64,000 nt of DNA, from positions 62,001-126,000 of the forward strand of contig CBFHXG010000001.1 of the NCBI GenBank assembly GCA_965659725.1, given 5' to 3'. The notes below the pieces were generated by a model. The model had not been told where the DNA came from, did no database searches, and saw only the letters and a list, made by a program, of their open reading frames with translations. Origin of the DNA: Phaeocystidibacter sp965659725. Lineage in GTDB: Bacteria > Bacteroidota > Bacteroidia > Flavobacteriales > Schleiferiaceae. Positions 41,821-49,535 of the stretch are shown here, piece after piece (within the stretch, counting starts at the first letter, position 1; every line of letters begins with the position of its first letter). The position numbers and the translations under genes were made by a program.

Positions 41821-43215
41821 TCAACGGATGATGAGCTTTTGTGTGATCAGCACATCATTCGATCGGTATTCCACCATATAAAGGCCCGAGGGCAGCCCCA
41901 AAGGTATCTTCAGGCTATTTGTCTCCATTCTTGATCGATGTGAAGTCCGCCCAAATGAATCGATGATCCTTAGCTGACCTCCTTGTATATGTTCTGGTAT
42001 GGAGATCGTAACTTCGGTTGTTGCTGGGTTAGGATAAAGTTGGATTGCATTCTGACCTTCTTCGAACAACCCAATTCCTGTGACTTCGTAACAAGCTGAA
42101 GTGTCTGTGCAAGTACCATTGGTCACCTGAACGGCATACTCGCCATTCAAGGTCGCATTAAAAATCGGTCCGGTTGCACCTGCTATCACTGCGTATCCAT
42201 TCGAGCAATCCAGCCATTGATAGGTTGTGGGCGCCAATGCTTGTGAAATGAGCTCAGCTCCATTTTGATTGACAGATGTATCTACATTTTCGATCGTCAC
42301 ATTGAAAGTGTACAGACTATCACATCCATCTACCGTTATCAATGAATCGGTGTATGTACCGCTTGAGGTAACGCTATTCCCAGAAATAGGAAGGGTAACA
42401 GAGTTGCAACCGGTAAGCGTGTCGAAGTCTTGAAAGAAGCTATTCGTAATGGCACTTGATCCTTGTATCCAATTCGACCCAGTTCCTGCCAGCGAGAAGT
42501 TGTTCAGTGTCCCGTTGCCATTGCCGAATTCATCAAATGCTGTAAACACATTCACATTGTTTCCTCCCGGGGTACCTTGATTGAAGCGATAGTAGAGAGT
42601 GAGGTTGGCATCTGGTTGACAATATTCTTTGTTAGCGTGGTTGGCGATCTCTGTTGCTGTCAAGACCTTGCTCCACATTCTAACCTCGTCGATATCGCCA
42701 TTGAATGGCCGGTTCAGATCGAGACGGTTTCCAACCAAGACACCCGTTCCGGTCGCTGTATTGATGCCGGTCAGTGTGCCTTGCGTCTCCAAAACTCCAT
42801 CGATGTATAATTTGATGTTGTTAGAACTCGCATTCGGATCGTATGTTGCGGCAACGTGGTGCCAAAGTCCATCGTTAACCGCAGTAGTGCCGCTAACACC
42901 TGAACCACCGATCTCTAGTCGTACTGAATTGCTCCAAAGGAGGTTAAGGGTAAATCGCTGTGAGATGGAGAATGTCCCGTAATCAACAATAACATTCTGA
43001 ACGCCTCCATTGCTTGGGTTGCAATTCGCGGTGGTCCTGATCCAAGCCTCAACACTCCTCGGGGCATTGCCTGAAACCCCTATGTAGGTCGAAGAAACGT
43101 AGTCATCGGTTCCGTCAAAATTCAACGCATTGTTCTGTGCACTTGCCGCAAGGGAAGCGATGAATAGTAAAAAGATCAGTGCAGGCCTTAAGAGAAGGTG
43201 GGTTGAATTCTTCAC
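41821..43215 (-). CDS. Secreted LamG-domain protein with T9SS sorting tail
   Basis: 464 residues from a GTG start (43215). Signal peptide to about 26 (IFLLFIASLAASAQ). About 27-200 is a LamG/concanavalin-like jelly roll: NALNFDGTDDYVSSTY, VEAWIRTTANCN, GLWHHVAATYDPN, LYIDGVLETQGT, GDIDEVRMWSKVLTATEI. About 255-380 are Ig-like repeats (SVTLPISGNSVTSSGTYTDS; TYQWLDCSNGYAVIAGA). The last about 80 residues (IQLYPNPATTEVTISIPE ... GLYMVEYRSNDVLITQKLIIR) form the type A T9SS sorting domain. Likely a surface or released carbohydrate-binding or adhesive protein; no enzyme domain seen. Confidence 0.93.
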   Translation of the reverse strand: MKNSTHLLLRPALIFLLFIASLAASAQNNALNFDGTDDYVSSTYIGVSGNAPRSVEAWIRTTANCNPSNGGVQNVIVDYGTFSISQRFTLNLLWSNSVRLEIGGSGVSGTTAVNDGLWHHVAATYDPNASSNNIKLYIDGVLETQGTLTGINTATGTGVLVGNRLDLNRPFNGDIDEVRMWSKVLTATEIANHANKEYCQPDANLTLYYRFNQGTPGGNNVNVFTAFDEFGNGNGTLNNFSLAGTGSNWIQGSSAITNSFFQDFDTLTGCNSVTLPISGNSVTSSGTYTDSLITVDGCDSLYTFNVTIENVDTSVNQNGAELISQALAPTTYQWLDCSNGYAVIAGATGPIFNATLNGEYAVQVTNGTCTDTSACYEVTGIGLFEEGQNAIQLYPNPATTEVTISIPEHIQGGQLRIIDSFGRTSHRSRMETNSLKIPLGLPSGLYMVEYRSNDVLITQKLIIR

Positions 43216-43248
43216 AGTCTGTTCGATTTTACAATTTGTGTTTCAATA

Positions 43249-43279
43249 TAAAAAAAGGACGAGCACAGGCCCGTCCTTT
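43249..43279 (-). terminator. Rho-independent terminator of the CreD gene
   Basis: Minus-strand stem AAAGGACG/CGTCCTTT (outer 8 bp) with GC-rich inner loop, followed by TTTTTTATATTG. 21 nt after the CreD stop. Confidence 0.82.
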
Positions 43280-43300
43280 TAATGAAAGAAGCTCATAAAC

Positions 43301-44632
43301 TTATTCAGATTCTTCGATGTCTTCGGTGAGTCCCTTGACCGACTTCGTGAAGTACATGAGTACACCAAGGGCGATGAAGAGGATGATCGACCCGATCAAC
43401 AGCGCAATATCTTCCAATTGCATCACGGCGAATAGGAATCCATAGGTAATAGTGAGTGTTCCAGACAATGCGATGGTAGGCTTATTCTTCTTGTAGATAC
43501 CGGCAGCGTACCAAGTGATCAGACCGGTTGTCATTATTCCGGCGATAACGTAGGCTCCAGTAAAACCGATACGCTCCGAAAAGGCCACCAGTAGTACGTA
43601 GAAGAGAACTAGTCCAGCTCCCACCATAAGGTATTGAACACTGTGTACCCTCAGTTTGGTCACGAGTTGGATAAGCAAGAAAACCACGAAGGTCAGAGCG
43701 ATGATCAAAACCCCATACTTAGCAGAACGAAGGCTCATTGCATAATTATCTACAGGCTGCATGAGTTCTATTCCCAAGTAATTGTAGATGATCGCATCGT
43801 GATAGTCCATCATTTGACGAGCATAGCCACGATTCATTTCCAATACCTCCCACGAGGCTCGCGAATGATCTTGCTCCGTCAAGGGTGTCTCGCTAGTAAT
43901 GTAATCTCCGATGGATTTAGGATGACTCCAGTCTGACTCGATCGTTGCGCTTGTTTCAGAGCCGATTGGCAAGAGTGAGAGTCGGTTTGTACCATTCAGA
44001 GCGATTGTGCCAGCGAAGTTCAATGTTCGCGCCTCACCGATCTCGAAGGATGACGATAAGGCCTCGCCGCCGATGAATTGTCCTTCACGTCTGGATACAA
44101 AGTCCAGTTCCCGACCATTCATTTTCACCCTTGGGTTGGCACGAAGTCCTTTCTCATCCGTTACATGGATGATCACTCGAGCCTTATCCCATAGGATCTT
44201 GGCGTTCTCATCGATCAAGCCTTCCCCTGCATCGGATAGGTCGATCGTTCCTTTGAATTGAATGTCTGACCTGTAAAGCGGAACGGTGTAGATCCCGCGT
44301 TTCCGCTCCTCAACATTGAGCTTGGCATCGTATTCTAATTGGGTAGGTAGAATGACGAGATTTCTTTTTTGGATCTGGAGTTCATCGCCATTCATCACCG
44401 GTATTTCAACAGGTAATAAGATGCTCGGAGCTGATACGATCTGCGAGCCACCCCATTTGCTACTTACTTCTGAAATGGCTTCGTTGGATCTTGATTCGCG
44501 TTCTCGAATGAGGTCTGTTACCATCGATAGTGGGATGAGAAGGATAAGGATTAAGAATCCCATGAAGATGAGTCGCGCTGTGATGGAATCGCGCATCCAA
44601 GCAGTGAAGCTGCTTACAGTTGAGTTTGACAT
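43301..44632 (-). CDS. CreD-family inner-membrane protein
   Basis: 443 residues. One N-terminal helix (LIFMGFLILILLIPLSMVTDLI), a periplasmic domain of about 280 residues (QLEYDAKLNVEERKRGIYTV, FAGTIALNGTNRLSLLPIGS), then five to six helices at about 305-430 and an acidic tail. This is the layout of E. coli CreD (cell envelope integrity/colicin E2 tolerance). CreD is usually under CreBC-type control; no two-component genes are present here, so a role in envelope stress is inferred only from the family. Confidence 0.92.
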   Translation of the reverse strand: MSNSTVSSFTAWMRDSITARLIFMGFLILILLIPLSMVTDLIRERESRSNEAISEVSSKWGGSQIVSAPSILLPVEIPVMNGDELQIQKRNLVILPTQLEYDAKLNVEERKRGIYTVPLYRSDIQFKGTIDLSDAGEGLIDENAKILWDKARVIIHVTDEKGLRANPRVKMNGRELDFVSRREGQFIGGEALSSSFEIGEARTLNFAGTIALNGTNRLSLLPIGSETSATIESDWSHPKSIGDYITSETPLTEQDHSRASWEVLEMNRGYARQMMDYHDAIIYNYLGIELMQPVDNYAMSLRSAKYGVLIIALTFVVFLLIQLVTKLRVHSVQYLMVGAGLVLFYVLLVAFSERIGFTGAYVIAGIMTTGLITWYAAGIYKKNKPTIALSGTLTITYGFLFAVMQLEDIALLIGSIILFIALGVLMYFTKSVKGLTEDIEESE

Positions 44633-44788
44633 AGGTAAGTATATTGAGTGAAAATCCTTAACGTGCTTTTTTAGCCTTCTGATATTCGAATTGTATCTTT
44701 AACGCTTAATTGACGTAGATCTTTGTACGATGTTACTCTCAAGATTTACAGGCGATTAGATTTAAATTCCCGCCGCAAGACAAGTCCC

Positions 44789-45541
44789 ATGAAAACATTA
44801 GCCATCATTCCTGCCAGATATGGATCAACGCGATTTCCTGGAAAACCTTTGGTTGACCTGGCGGGTAAATCGATGATCCGAAGAGTGTACGAAAAGGCTT
44901 CGATGGGTGCGGACGAGGTACTTGTGGCTACCGATGATGAGCGGATCATTGAGGAAGTGAAGAGCTTTGGCGGTAAGGTAGTGATGACCTCTAATCATCA
45001 CAGCACGGGGACGAATCGCTGTTTGGAGGCGTATCAAGTTTGGAAGAAAGAGACTTCCTCCGATGTGGACGTCATCCTCAACGTTCAAGGGGATGAGCCG
45101 ATGTTAGACCCCAATAGTTTGAAGAACCTCATTCAACCTTTCAGTAACGCAGAATGCGAGCTAGCTACGCTTGTACGGCCCGTCCGTGATTCTGAGTCGC
45201 TAAGGAACCCAAACAACGTTTTTGTGGTTCTCGACCAGAACAGGAAGGCCCTCTATTTCAGTCGGCATCCCATCCCGTATGTTCGCGGCTACGAAATGCA
45301 AGATTGGTTGAAGAAAGCAGACTTTTTCCAGCATATTGGTCTTTATGCATTCCGACCTGATGCGCTGAGGAAGTTCGCAAGTATGTCGATGGGAGACCTC
45401 GAAAAAGCAGAGTCACTTGAGCAATTGAGATGGCTAGAAAGTGGTCAACAGATCTTTTGCGCACTGGCGAATGAAACATCTCTAAGTGTAGATACGCCCG
45501 AAGACGCAGATGCGGTTCGGGCGTTGTTAGATCAGTTGTAA
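44789..45541 (+). CDS. kdsB: 3-deoxy-manno-octulosonate cytidylyltransferase
   Basis: 250 residues from ATG 44789 (MKTLAIIPARYGSTRFPGKPL). The frame opens earlier (44723), but this is the family N-terminus. Activates Kdo as CMP-Kdo for lipopolysaccharide core synthesis. Key segments: nucleotide-binding ARYGSTRFPGKPL, EVLVATDDERI, SNHHSTGTNRCLEAYQ, VILNVQGDEPMLDPN (metal-binding Asp), ALYFSRHPIPYVR, FFQHIGLYAFRPDAL and the end SVDTPEDADAVRALL. Converges on metK with 12 nt between stops. Confidence 0.97.
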   Translation: MKTLAIIPARYGSTRFPGKPLVDLAGKSMIRRVYEKASMGADEVLVATDDERIIEEVKSFGGKVVMTSNHHSTGTNRCLEAYQVWKKETSSDVDVILNVQGDEPMLDPNSLKNLIQPFSNAECELATLVRPVRDSESLRNPNNVFVVLDQNRKALYFSRHPIPYVRGYEMQDWLKKADFFQHIGLYAFRPDALRKFASMSMGDLEKAESLEQLRWLESGQQIFCALANETSLSVDTPEDADAVRALLDQL

Positions 45542-45553
45542 GGGGAGAAGCGC

Positions 45554-46804
45554 TTAAAGACCAAAGGCCTTCTTGATATCGTCTACACGGTCTTCTTTCT
45601 CCCATGTAAATAGTTCCACTTCCAATTCTTTCACTTCAGGGCCACCACCATCAGGACGCTCAAAGCGCTTTGTAATGACCTGTGGTTTCCTTCCCATGTG
45701 TCCATAGGCCGCAGTTTCACTGTAGATCGGATTACGCAGCTTTAGGTTCTTTTCGATCAAACCTGGGCGAAGGTCAAATAGCTCACGTACTTTCTGAGCG
45801 ATCTGACCATCGGTGAGATCCACTTTGGATGTACCATATGTGTCAACAAACACTCCGGTTGGTTCAACCACACCAATAGCGTAGGATACTTGAACGAGCA
45901 TTTGATCGGCCACTCCGGCGGCAACCATGTTCTTTGCAATGTGACGTGCTGCATAAGCTGCAGAACGATCGACCTTGGATGGATCCTTTCCAGAGAAAGC
46001 ACCACCTCCGTGAGCTCCTTTGCCTCCGTAAGTATCAACAATGATCTTTCTTCCTGTTAGACCAGCATCACCGTGCGGTCCACCGATCACGAATTTACCT
46101 GTAGGATTGATGTGGAACTGGATATCATCATTGAAAAGCGCTTGGATGTGTGGAGCTAACTGAGCTTTCACACGTGGAATGAGCACTTCCTTGATTCCTT
46201 TAACGATATCAGCCTGACTCACATCATCGTCGTGTTGAGTACTCACCACAATGGTTACAATGCGTTGAGGCTGATGATCATCACTGTATTCTAGTGTTAC
46301 CTGAGCCTTGGCGTCGGGACGTAACCAAGTGAGGTCCTTATTCTCACGACGAAGTGCCGCGAGTTCGCGTAGAAGTCGGTGGGAGAGATCCAAAGCCAAA
46401 GGCATGTAATTCTCCGTTTCATTCGTGGCATATCCGAACATCATGCCCTGATCGCCAGCACCTTGCTCCTCGAGTGATCCACGGTCAACGCCTTGGTTTA
46501 TGTCGCCAGACTGTTCGTGAAGTGCTGAAAGAACGCCACAACTATTGGCTTCGAACATGTATTCGCTCTTGGTGTAACCGATATTGGTGATGACCTCACG
46601 TACTACCTTTTGAACATCGATGTAGGTTTCACTTTTGATCTCTCCGGCCAAGACAACCTGACCTGTAGTAACCATGGTTTCGCAGGCTACTTTCGAGTGA
46701 GCGTCGAATGCCAAGAAATTATCCAAAATTGCGTCACTGATCTGGTCGGCAATCTTGTCTGGGTGACCTTCTGATACGGATTCTGATGTAAAGAGATAAC
46801 TCAT
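45554..46804 (-). CDS. metK: S-adenosylmethionine synthetase
   Basis: 416 residues from ATG 46804 (MSYLFTSESVSEGHPDKIADQ); an ATG nine bases earlier is possible but adds only MRN. Makes SAM from methionine and ATP. ATP and Mg2+ motifs: SEGHPDKIADQISDA, GDQGMMFGYATNETE (the signature hexapeptide region), PDAKAQVTLEY, FVIGGPHGDAGLTGRKIIVD and GGGAFSGKDPSKVDRSAAY. Slightly longer than E. coli MetK (384) due to insertions typical of Bacteroidota. Preceded by a leader of about 120 nt with a SAM-II-like aptamer, so expression is probably repressed by its own product. Confidence 0.97.
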   Translation of the reverse strand: MSYLFTSESVSEGHPDKIADQISDAILDNFLAFDAHSKVACETMVTTGQVVLAGEIKSETYIDVQKVVREVITNIGYTKSEYMFEANSCGVLSALHEQSGDINQGVDRGSLEEQGAGDQGMMFGYATNETENYMPLALDLSHRLLRELAALRRENKDLTWLRPDAKAQVTLEYSDDHQPQRIVTIVVSTQHDDDVSQADIVKGIKEVLIPRVKAQLAPHIQALFNDDIQFHINPTGKFVIGGPHGDAGLTGRKIIVDTYGGKGAHGGGAFSGKDPSKVDRSAAYAARHIAKNMVAAGVADQMLVQVSYAIGVVEPTGVFVDTYGTSKVDLTDGQIAQKVRELFDLRPGLIEKNLKLRNPIYSETAAYGHMGRKPQVITKRFERPDGGGPEVKELEVELFTWEKEDRVDDIKKAFGL

Positions 46805-46872
46805 GTTCCTCAAGCAGTTTGTATTGTTACTCTAAGACGGGTGAGATTTGAGATGCTGCCGAGGCCACGAAT

Positions 46873-46928
46873 GGCGCTGCTTTAGCATTTTTTAATGTGG
46901 TTGCAATCAGTCAAATCTCTCCACGTGG
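46873..46928 (-). promoter_or_regulatory. SAM-II-like riboswitch aptamer in the metK leader
   Basis: Read on the minus strand: CCACGTGG, then AGAGATTTGACTGATTGCAA, CCAC, ATTAAAAAATGCTAAAGCAGCG. This follows the SAM-II plan: P1 = GTGG (46924-46921)/CCAC (46900-46897); the conserved first loop GATTTGACTGATTGCAA resembles the known SAM-II GAUUUAACCGUAUUGCAA; the 3' segment carries TGCTAAAG. The pseudoknot can form as GCA with TGC plus CTG with CAG, pairs that replace GCA/UGU and CC/GG of the structurally known aptamer. It begins within about 5 nt of the predicted start from the TACATTTG box. The start codon is about 70 nt downstream, so the output mechanism is not the usual direct Shine-Dalgarno masking. 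Comparison is from memory of the family, not a covariance search. Confidence 0.78.
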
Positions 46929-46932
46929 ACAG

Positions 46933-46940
46933 CAAATGTA
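46933..46940 (-). promoter_or_regulatory. -7 promoter element for metK
   Basis: Minus-strand TACATTTG, full consensus, placing the transcription start at about 46926-46928, at the 5' edge of the aptamer. No TTG at canonical spacing; the nearest TTTG ends 11 nt upstream. Confidence 0.6.
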
Positions 46941-46990
46941 AGTTATCAATGCAAATTCTCCCAGCGGAAAATGGAAAATCGGACTCCGAC

Positions 46991-48136
46991 TTAATAACCT
47001 GTTAGTTCCTGGTATTTAGCCGCTGCCTCACGAGCCTTACCTGGCTGACCTAATCGATTGTAGATGGTAGCCAAGGTATTGTAGAGTACGGCTTCTTCAG
47101 GACGTAGTAAAGAAGCTCTCTCCATTAGTGGAAGTGCATTGTTCAAGTAACCTTTTGCCTTTTCTGTTAATTCAGTTTCTCTCTCAGCGTATTGATCTTG
47201 AGGAAGTTCGTTGAGTAAAGCGTAGGTGTCGGCCGCTTTGTTGTAGTAATAAACGCCTAGGTTATACACGGCGTCAAAGTAGTCCGGGTCTACTTCGATA
47301 GCGGTGCGATAGGCCTCAAGCGCAGCTTCTTCATCGCCCAATTCCTCATTCAAGAAACCCAGATTGAAGTAGAGGTTTGCATTTCCTGGCTCATTGGCTA
47401 TGAGTGCTTCTAACTCAGATTTAGCTTCCTCAATTCCTTCCGTTTCTATCATGATGTTCACCATCTGCTTGCGAAGCTCCATATCGGAAGGAATGGCCTC
47501 CACCGCTTTTCTAGCCCAGGTGAGCGCTGTAGCCTTGTCTTCTCGTATTGTTTTATGTGCATAGATGATGGACTGATAGATCGCAGAATTCGTAGATCCT
47601 AGTTCAGCCATCTTTTCAAAGTTGACCCTAACGCACTCCCAATCTTCCAACGATTGGCAAACCACTCCAAGATACAAATAGGCAATGGTGTCGGCCGGTA
47701 GCGCCAAAGATGCTTTTTCAAACTCCGCTTTTGCTGTTACTAGGTCGTTCGTTTGATAGGCCGTTGCACCTCTATTCAGAAAACCACCATGAAGGTTAGT
47801 GAGATTGATATCTGACAAGGTGTAGTAGTTTGAGCCGGCGCCATCGATTTGCTTTGCCTTATTAAATCCGGTAATGGATTTTCTGTAGGCCTGACCATCC
47901 AACGAAGAGACAGTAGGGTCTTCTGAAAGACTGATTTCACTATATACGCGCCCATACACATACCATGTCCTCGCTTGCTGGGCTAACTGCTCATCTTCAA
48001 TGGCCGCGTCAATCTCTCTTTTGGCCTGGCTAAATTGATCTTGCTCCAAGAAATGACTCGCTTTGTTGACGCTGGACGTTTGCGCTAAGGTTGATAGGGA
48101 GAGGAACAAAAGAGTAGACGCAATGACGAATCGCAT
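46991..48136 (-). CDS. Exported tetratricopeptide repeat protein
   Basis: 381 residues from ATG 48136 (MRFVIASTLLFLSLSTLAQ), which gives a clear signal peptide; the longer frame to 48187 would hide it. The rest is TPR repeats, for example SQAKREIDAAIEDEQLAQQA, DLVTAKAEFEKASLALPAD, IEEAKSELEALIANEPGNAN, LYFNLGFLNEELGDEEAALE, and a final EEAVLYNTLATIYNRLGQPGKA. Periplasmic or outer-membrane-associated scaffold of unknown partner. It sits between metK and the metH operon but is on the metK strand with its own leader; no methionine-related role is evident. Confidence 0.9.
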   Translation of the reverse strand: MRFVIASTLLFLSLSTLAQTSSVNKASHFLEQDQFSQAKREIDAAIEDEQLAQQARTWYVYGRVYSEISLSEDPTVSSLDGQAYRKSITGFNKAKQIDGAGSNYYTLSDINLTNLHGGFLNRGATAYQTNDLVTAKAEFEKASLALPADTIAYLYLGVVCQSLEDWECVRVNFEKMAELGSTNSAIYQSIIYAHKTIREDKATALTWARKAVEAIPSDMELRKQMVNIMIETEGIEEAKSELEALIANEPGNANLYFNLGFLNEELGDEEAALEAYRTAIEVDPDYFDAVYNLGVYYYNKAADTYALLNELPQDQYAERETELTEKAKGYLNNALPLMERASLLRPEEAVLYNTLATIYNRLGQPGKAREAAAKYQELTGY

Positions 48137-48236
48137 TTCTAGAGTGGATTGATTAGGTAAGTCCCTAAGATACATAGGTGGTGACATTGAAGCAAATCAA
48201 CTTTAGCGCTGGCTGCCAATATTTTTGGATAGTAGC

Positions 48237-48268
48237 TTGATTTCTTCCTTTATGTTCCCTTACATTTG
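48237..48268 (+). promoter_or_regulatory. Promoter of the metH-metF operon
   Basis: TTG (48237-48239), 21-bp spacer, TACATTTG (48261-48268), a full match to the Bacteroidota consensus. Predicted start near 48273, about 20 nt before the SAM-I aptamer. Confidence 0.72.
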
Positions 48269-48291
48269 AAACTCGTTCTACGAAATATTGA

Positions 48292-48390
48292 CTTATCCAG
48301 AAAGGTGGAGGGACATGGCCCTTTGATACCTTAGCAACCTGGTCTCTTGACTAAGGTGCTAATTCCTGATCCGTCGTTTGGCGGATAAAG
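48292..48390 (+). promoter_or_regulatory. SAM-I (S-box) riboswitch upstream of split metH
   Basis: Classic S-box sequence: P1 CTTATCC (48292-48298) with GGATAAAG (48383-48390); AGAAAGGTGGAGGGAC; GGCCCTTTGATACC; TTAGCAACCTGG; CTAAGGTGCTAATTCC; and the last hairpin CCG-tcgtttgg-CGG. These are the conserved core strings of the SAM-binding four-way junction. It should lower expression of methionine synthase and metF when SAM is abundant. After it, a hairpin at 48435-48454 (CTCC TGA CACA TCA GG GGAG) is not followed by a T-run, so control may be translational or by RNA folding around the leader; ATG 48523 is 133 nt beyond the aptamer. Confidence 0.95.
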
Positions 48391-48522
48391 ATGAGTGAGT
48401 GGAGACTTCCTTAGATCATTTTAGATGAAGTTCTCTCCTGACACATCAGGGGAGCAATTCCTCATGCCATAATTGGATCGGTCATTTTATGAGATCAACG
48501 TAGATGAATGAATGACTGAAAG

Positions 48523-49533
48523 ATGAGTTTGAACGACCAGATAAGACAAATAGCCAAGGAGCGCATCCTCGTTTTGGATGGCGCCATGGGCACAATGATC
48601 CAGCAGCATAAGCTTGATGAAGCAGCCTATCGCGGGTCTCAATATAAAGATCATGGCCAGCCGTTGCAGGGAAACAACGATCTGCTGTCCATTACCCAAT
48701 CCGGGATCATAGCCGATATCCATAAGGCCTATTTTGAGGCGGGTGCCGATATAACGGAGACAAACACCTTCAATGCAAATCGAATTTCTCAAGCCGATTA
48801 CGGACTTGAGTCGGAAGTCAGAAGGATCAATATTGAATCTGCTCGCATCGCCAAGCAGGTTGCTCAAGAGTATTCCACTCCAGAGAAACCGCGCTTCGTT
48901 GTTGGTTCCGTCGGTCCCACCAATCGCACGGCTTCACTATCCCCTGATGTGAACGACCCAGGCTTTAGGGCGGTCGCTTTTGATGAATTGGTAGAGGTTT
49001 ACAGTGAACAAGTGGATGCGCTCTTAGAAGGAGGTGTTGATGTATTGATGGTTGAAACGGTGTTCGATACACTTAACGCCAAGGCAGCCCTATTCGCGAT
49101 TCAGGAGGTATTCGATAAACGTGGTACCGAGGTGCCTATTATGGTATCCGGCACTATTACCGATGCTTCGGGAAGAACGTTGAGCGGTCAAACTGCAGAG
49201 GCCTTTTTGATCAGTTTAGAACATGTACCACTTCTCTCGATTGGTCTCAATTGCGCTTTGGGAGCCGATCAACTCAGGCCATATGTTCAAACATTATCCG
49301 AGAAAGCTCCCTTTCTTACTAGCGCTCACCCGAACGCCGGATTGCCAAATGCATTTGGAGATTACGATCAAACACCAGAACAAATGGGGCAGCAGATCGA
49401 GGAATTCCTGGAGCGAAATGCGGTGAATATAATAGGCGGCTGCTGTGGTACAACGCCAGAGCACATTGCGGAGATAGCCCGGAGAGCTGCCGCGCATCAG
49501 CCGAGGGCAGTAGTAGAAATATCGAAAGCTTGA
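48523..49533 (+). CDS. Methionine synthase homocysteine-binding half (split MetH, N-terminal)
   Basis: 336 residues. Homocysteine S-methyltransferase barrel, the first module of cobalamin-dependent MetH. Start MSLNDQIRQIAKERILVLDGAMGTMIQQH, the conserved ETNTFNANRIS, VGSVGPTNRTASLSP, and the zinc ligands: one Cys in IGLNCALGADQLRP (about 245) and the pair in IIGGCCGTTPEHIAE (about 310). Its stop is two bases before the ATG of the second half. Split MetH occurs in several Bacteroidota; both pieces are needed for methyltransfer. Controlled by the SAM-I riboswitch. Confidence 0.95.
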   Translation: MSLNDQIRQIAKERILVLDGAMGTMIQQHKLDEAAYRGSQYKDHGQPLQGNNDLLSITQSGIIADIHKAYFEAGADITETNTFNANRISQADYGLESEVRRINIESARIAKQVAQEYSTPEKPRFVVGSVGPTNRTASLSPDVNDPGFRAVAFDELVEVYSEQVDALLEGGVDVLMVETVFDTLNAKAALFAIQEVFDKRGTEVPIMVSGTITDASGRTLSGQTAEAFLISLEHVPLLSIGLNCALGADQLRPYVQTLSEKAPFLTSAHPNAGLPNAFGDYDQTPEQMGQQIEEFLERNAVNIIGGCCGTTPEHIAEIARRAAAHQPRAVVEISKA

Positions 49534-49535
49534 TC

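Larger units (their letters stand above)
48137..48522. other. 386-bp intergenic region between the TPR gene and metH
   Basis: Holds the divergent start of the TPR gene, the metH promoter, the SAM-I aptamer and about 130 nt of further leader (48391-48522). No small gene is apparent in it: the frames are short and interrupted. Confidence 0.85.

Noticed and set aside
44757..44764. TAGATTTA as a kdsB -7 box
   Set aside because: Its last base deviates from TAnnTTTG and no -33 element is in range; too weak to list as a feature.
46805..46990. SAM-I riboswitch before metK
   Set aside because: The S-box core strings (GGTGGAGGGAC, GGTGCTAATTCC) are absent on either strand; the SAM-II-like pattern fits instead.
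48435..48454. Intrinsic terminator in the metH leader
   Set aside because: The hairpin is bulged and not followed by a T-tract, so it is not called a terminator.
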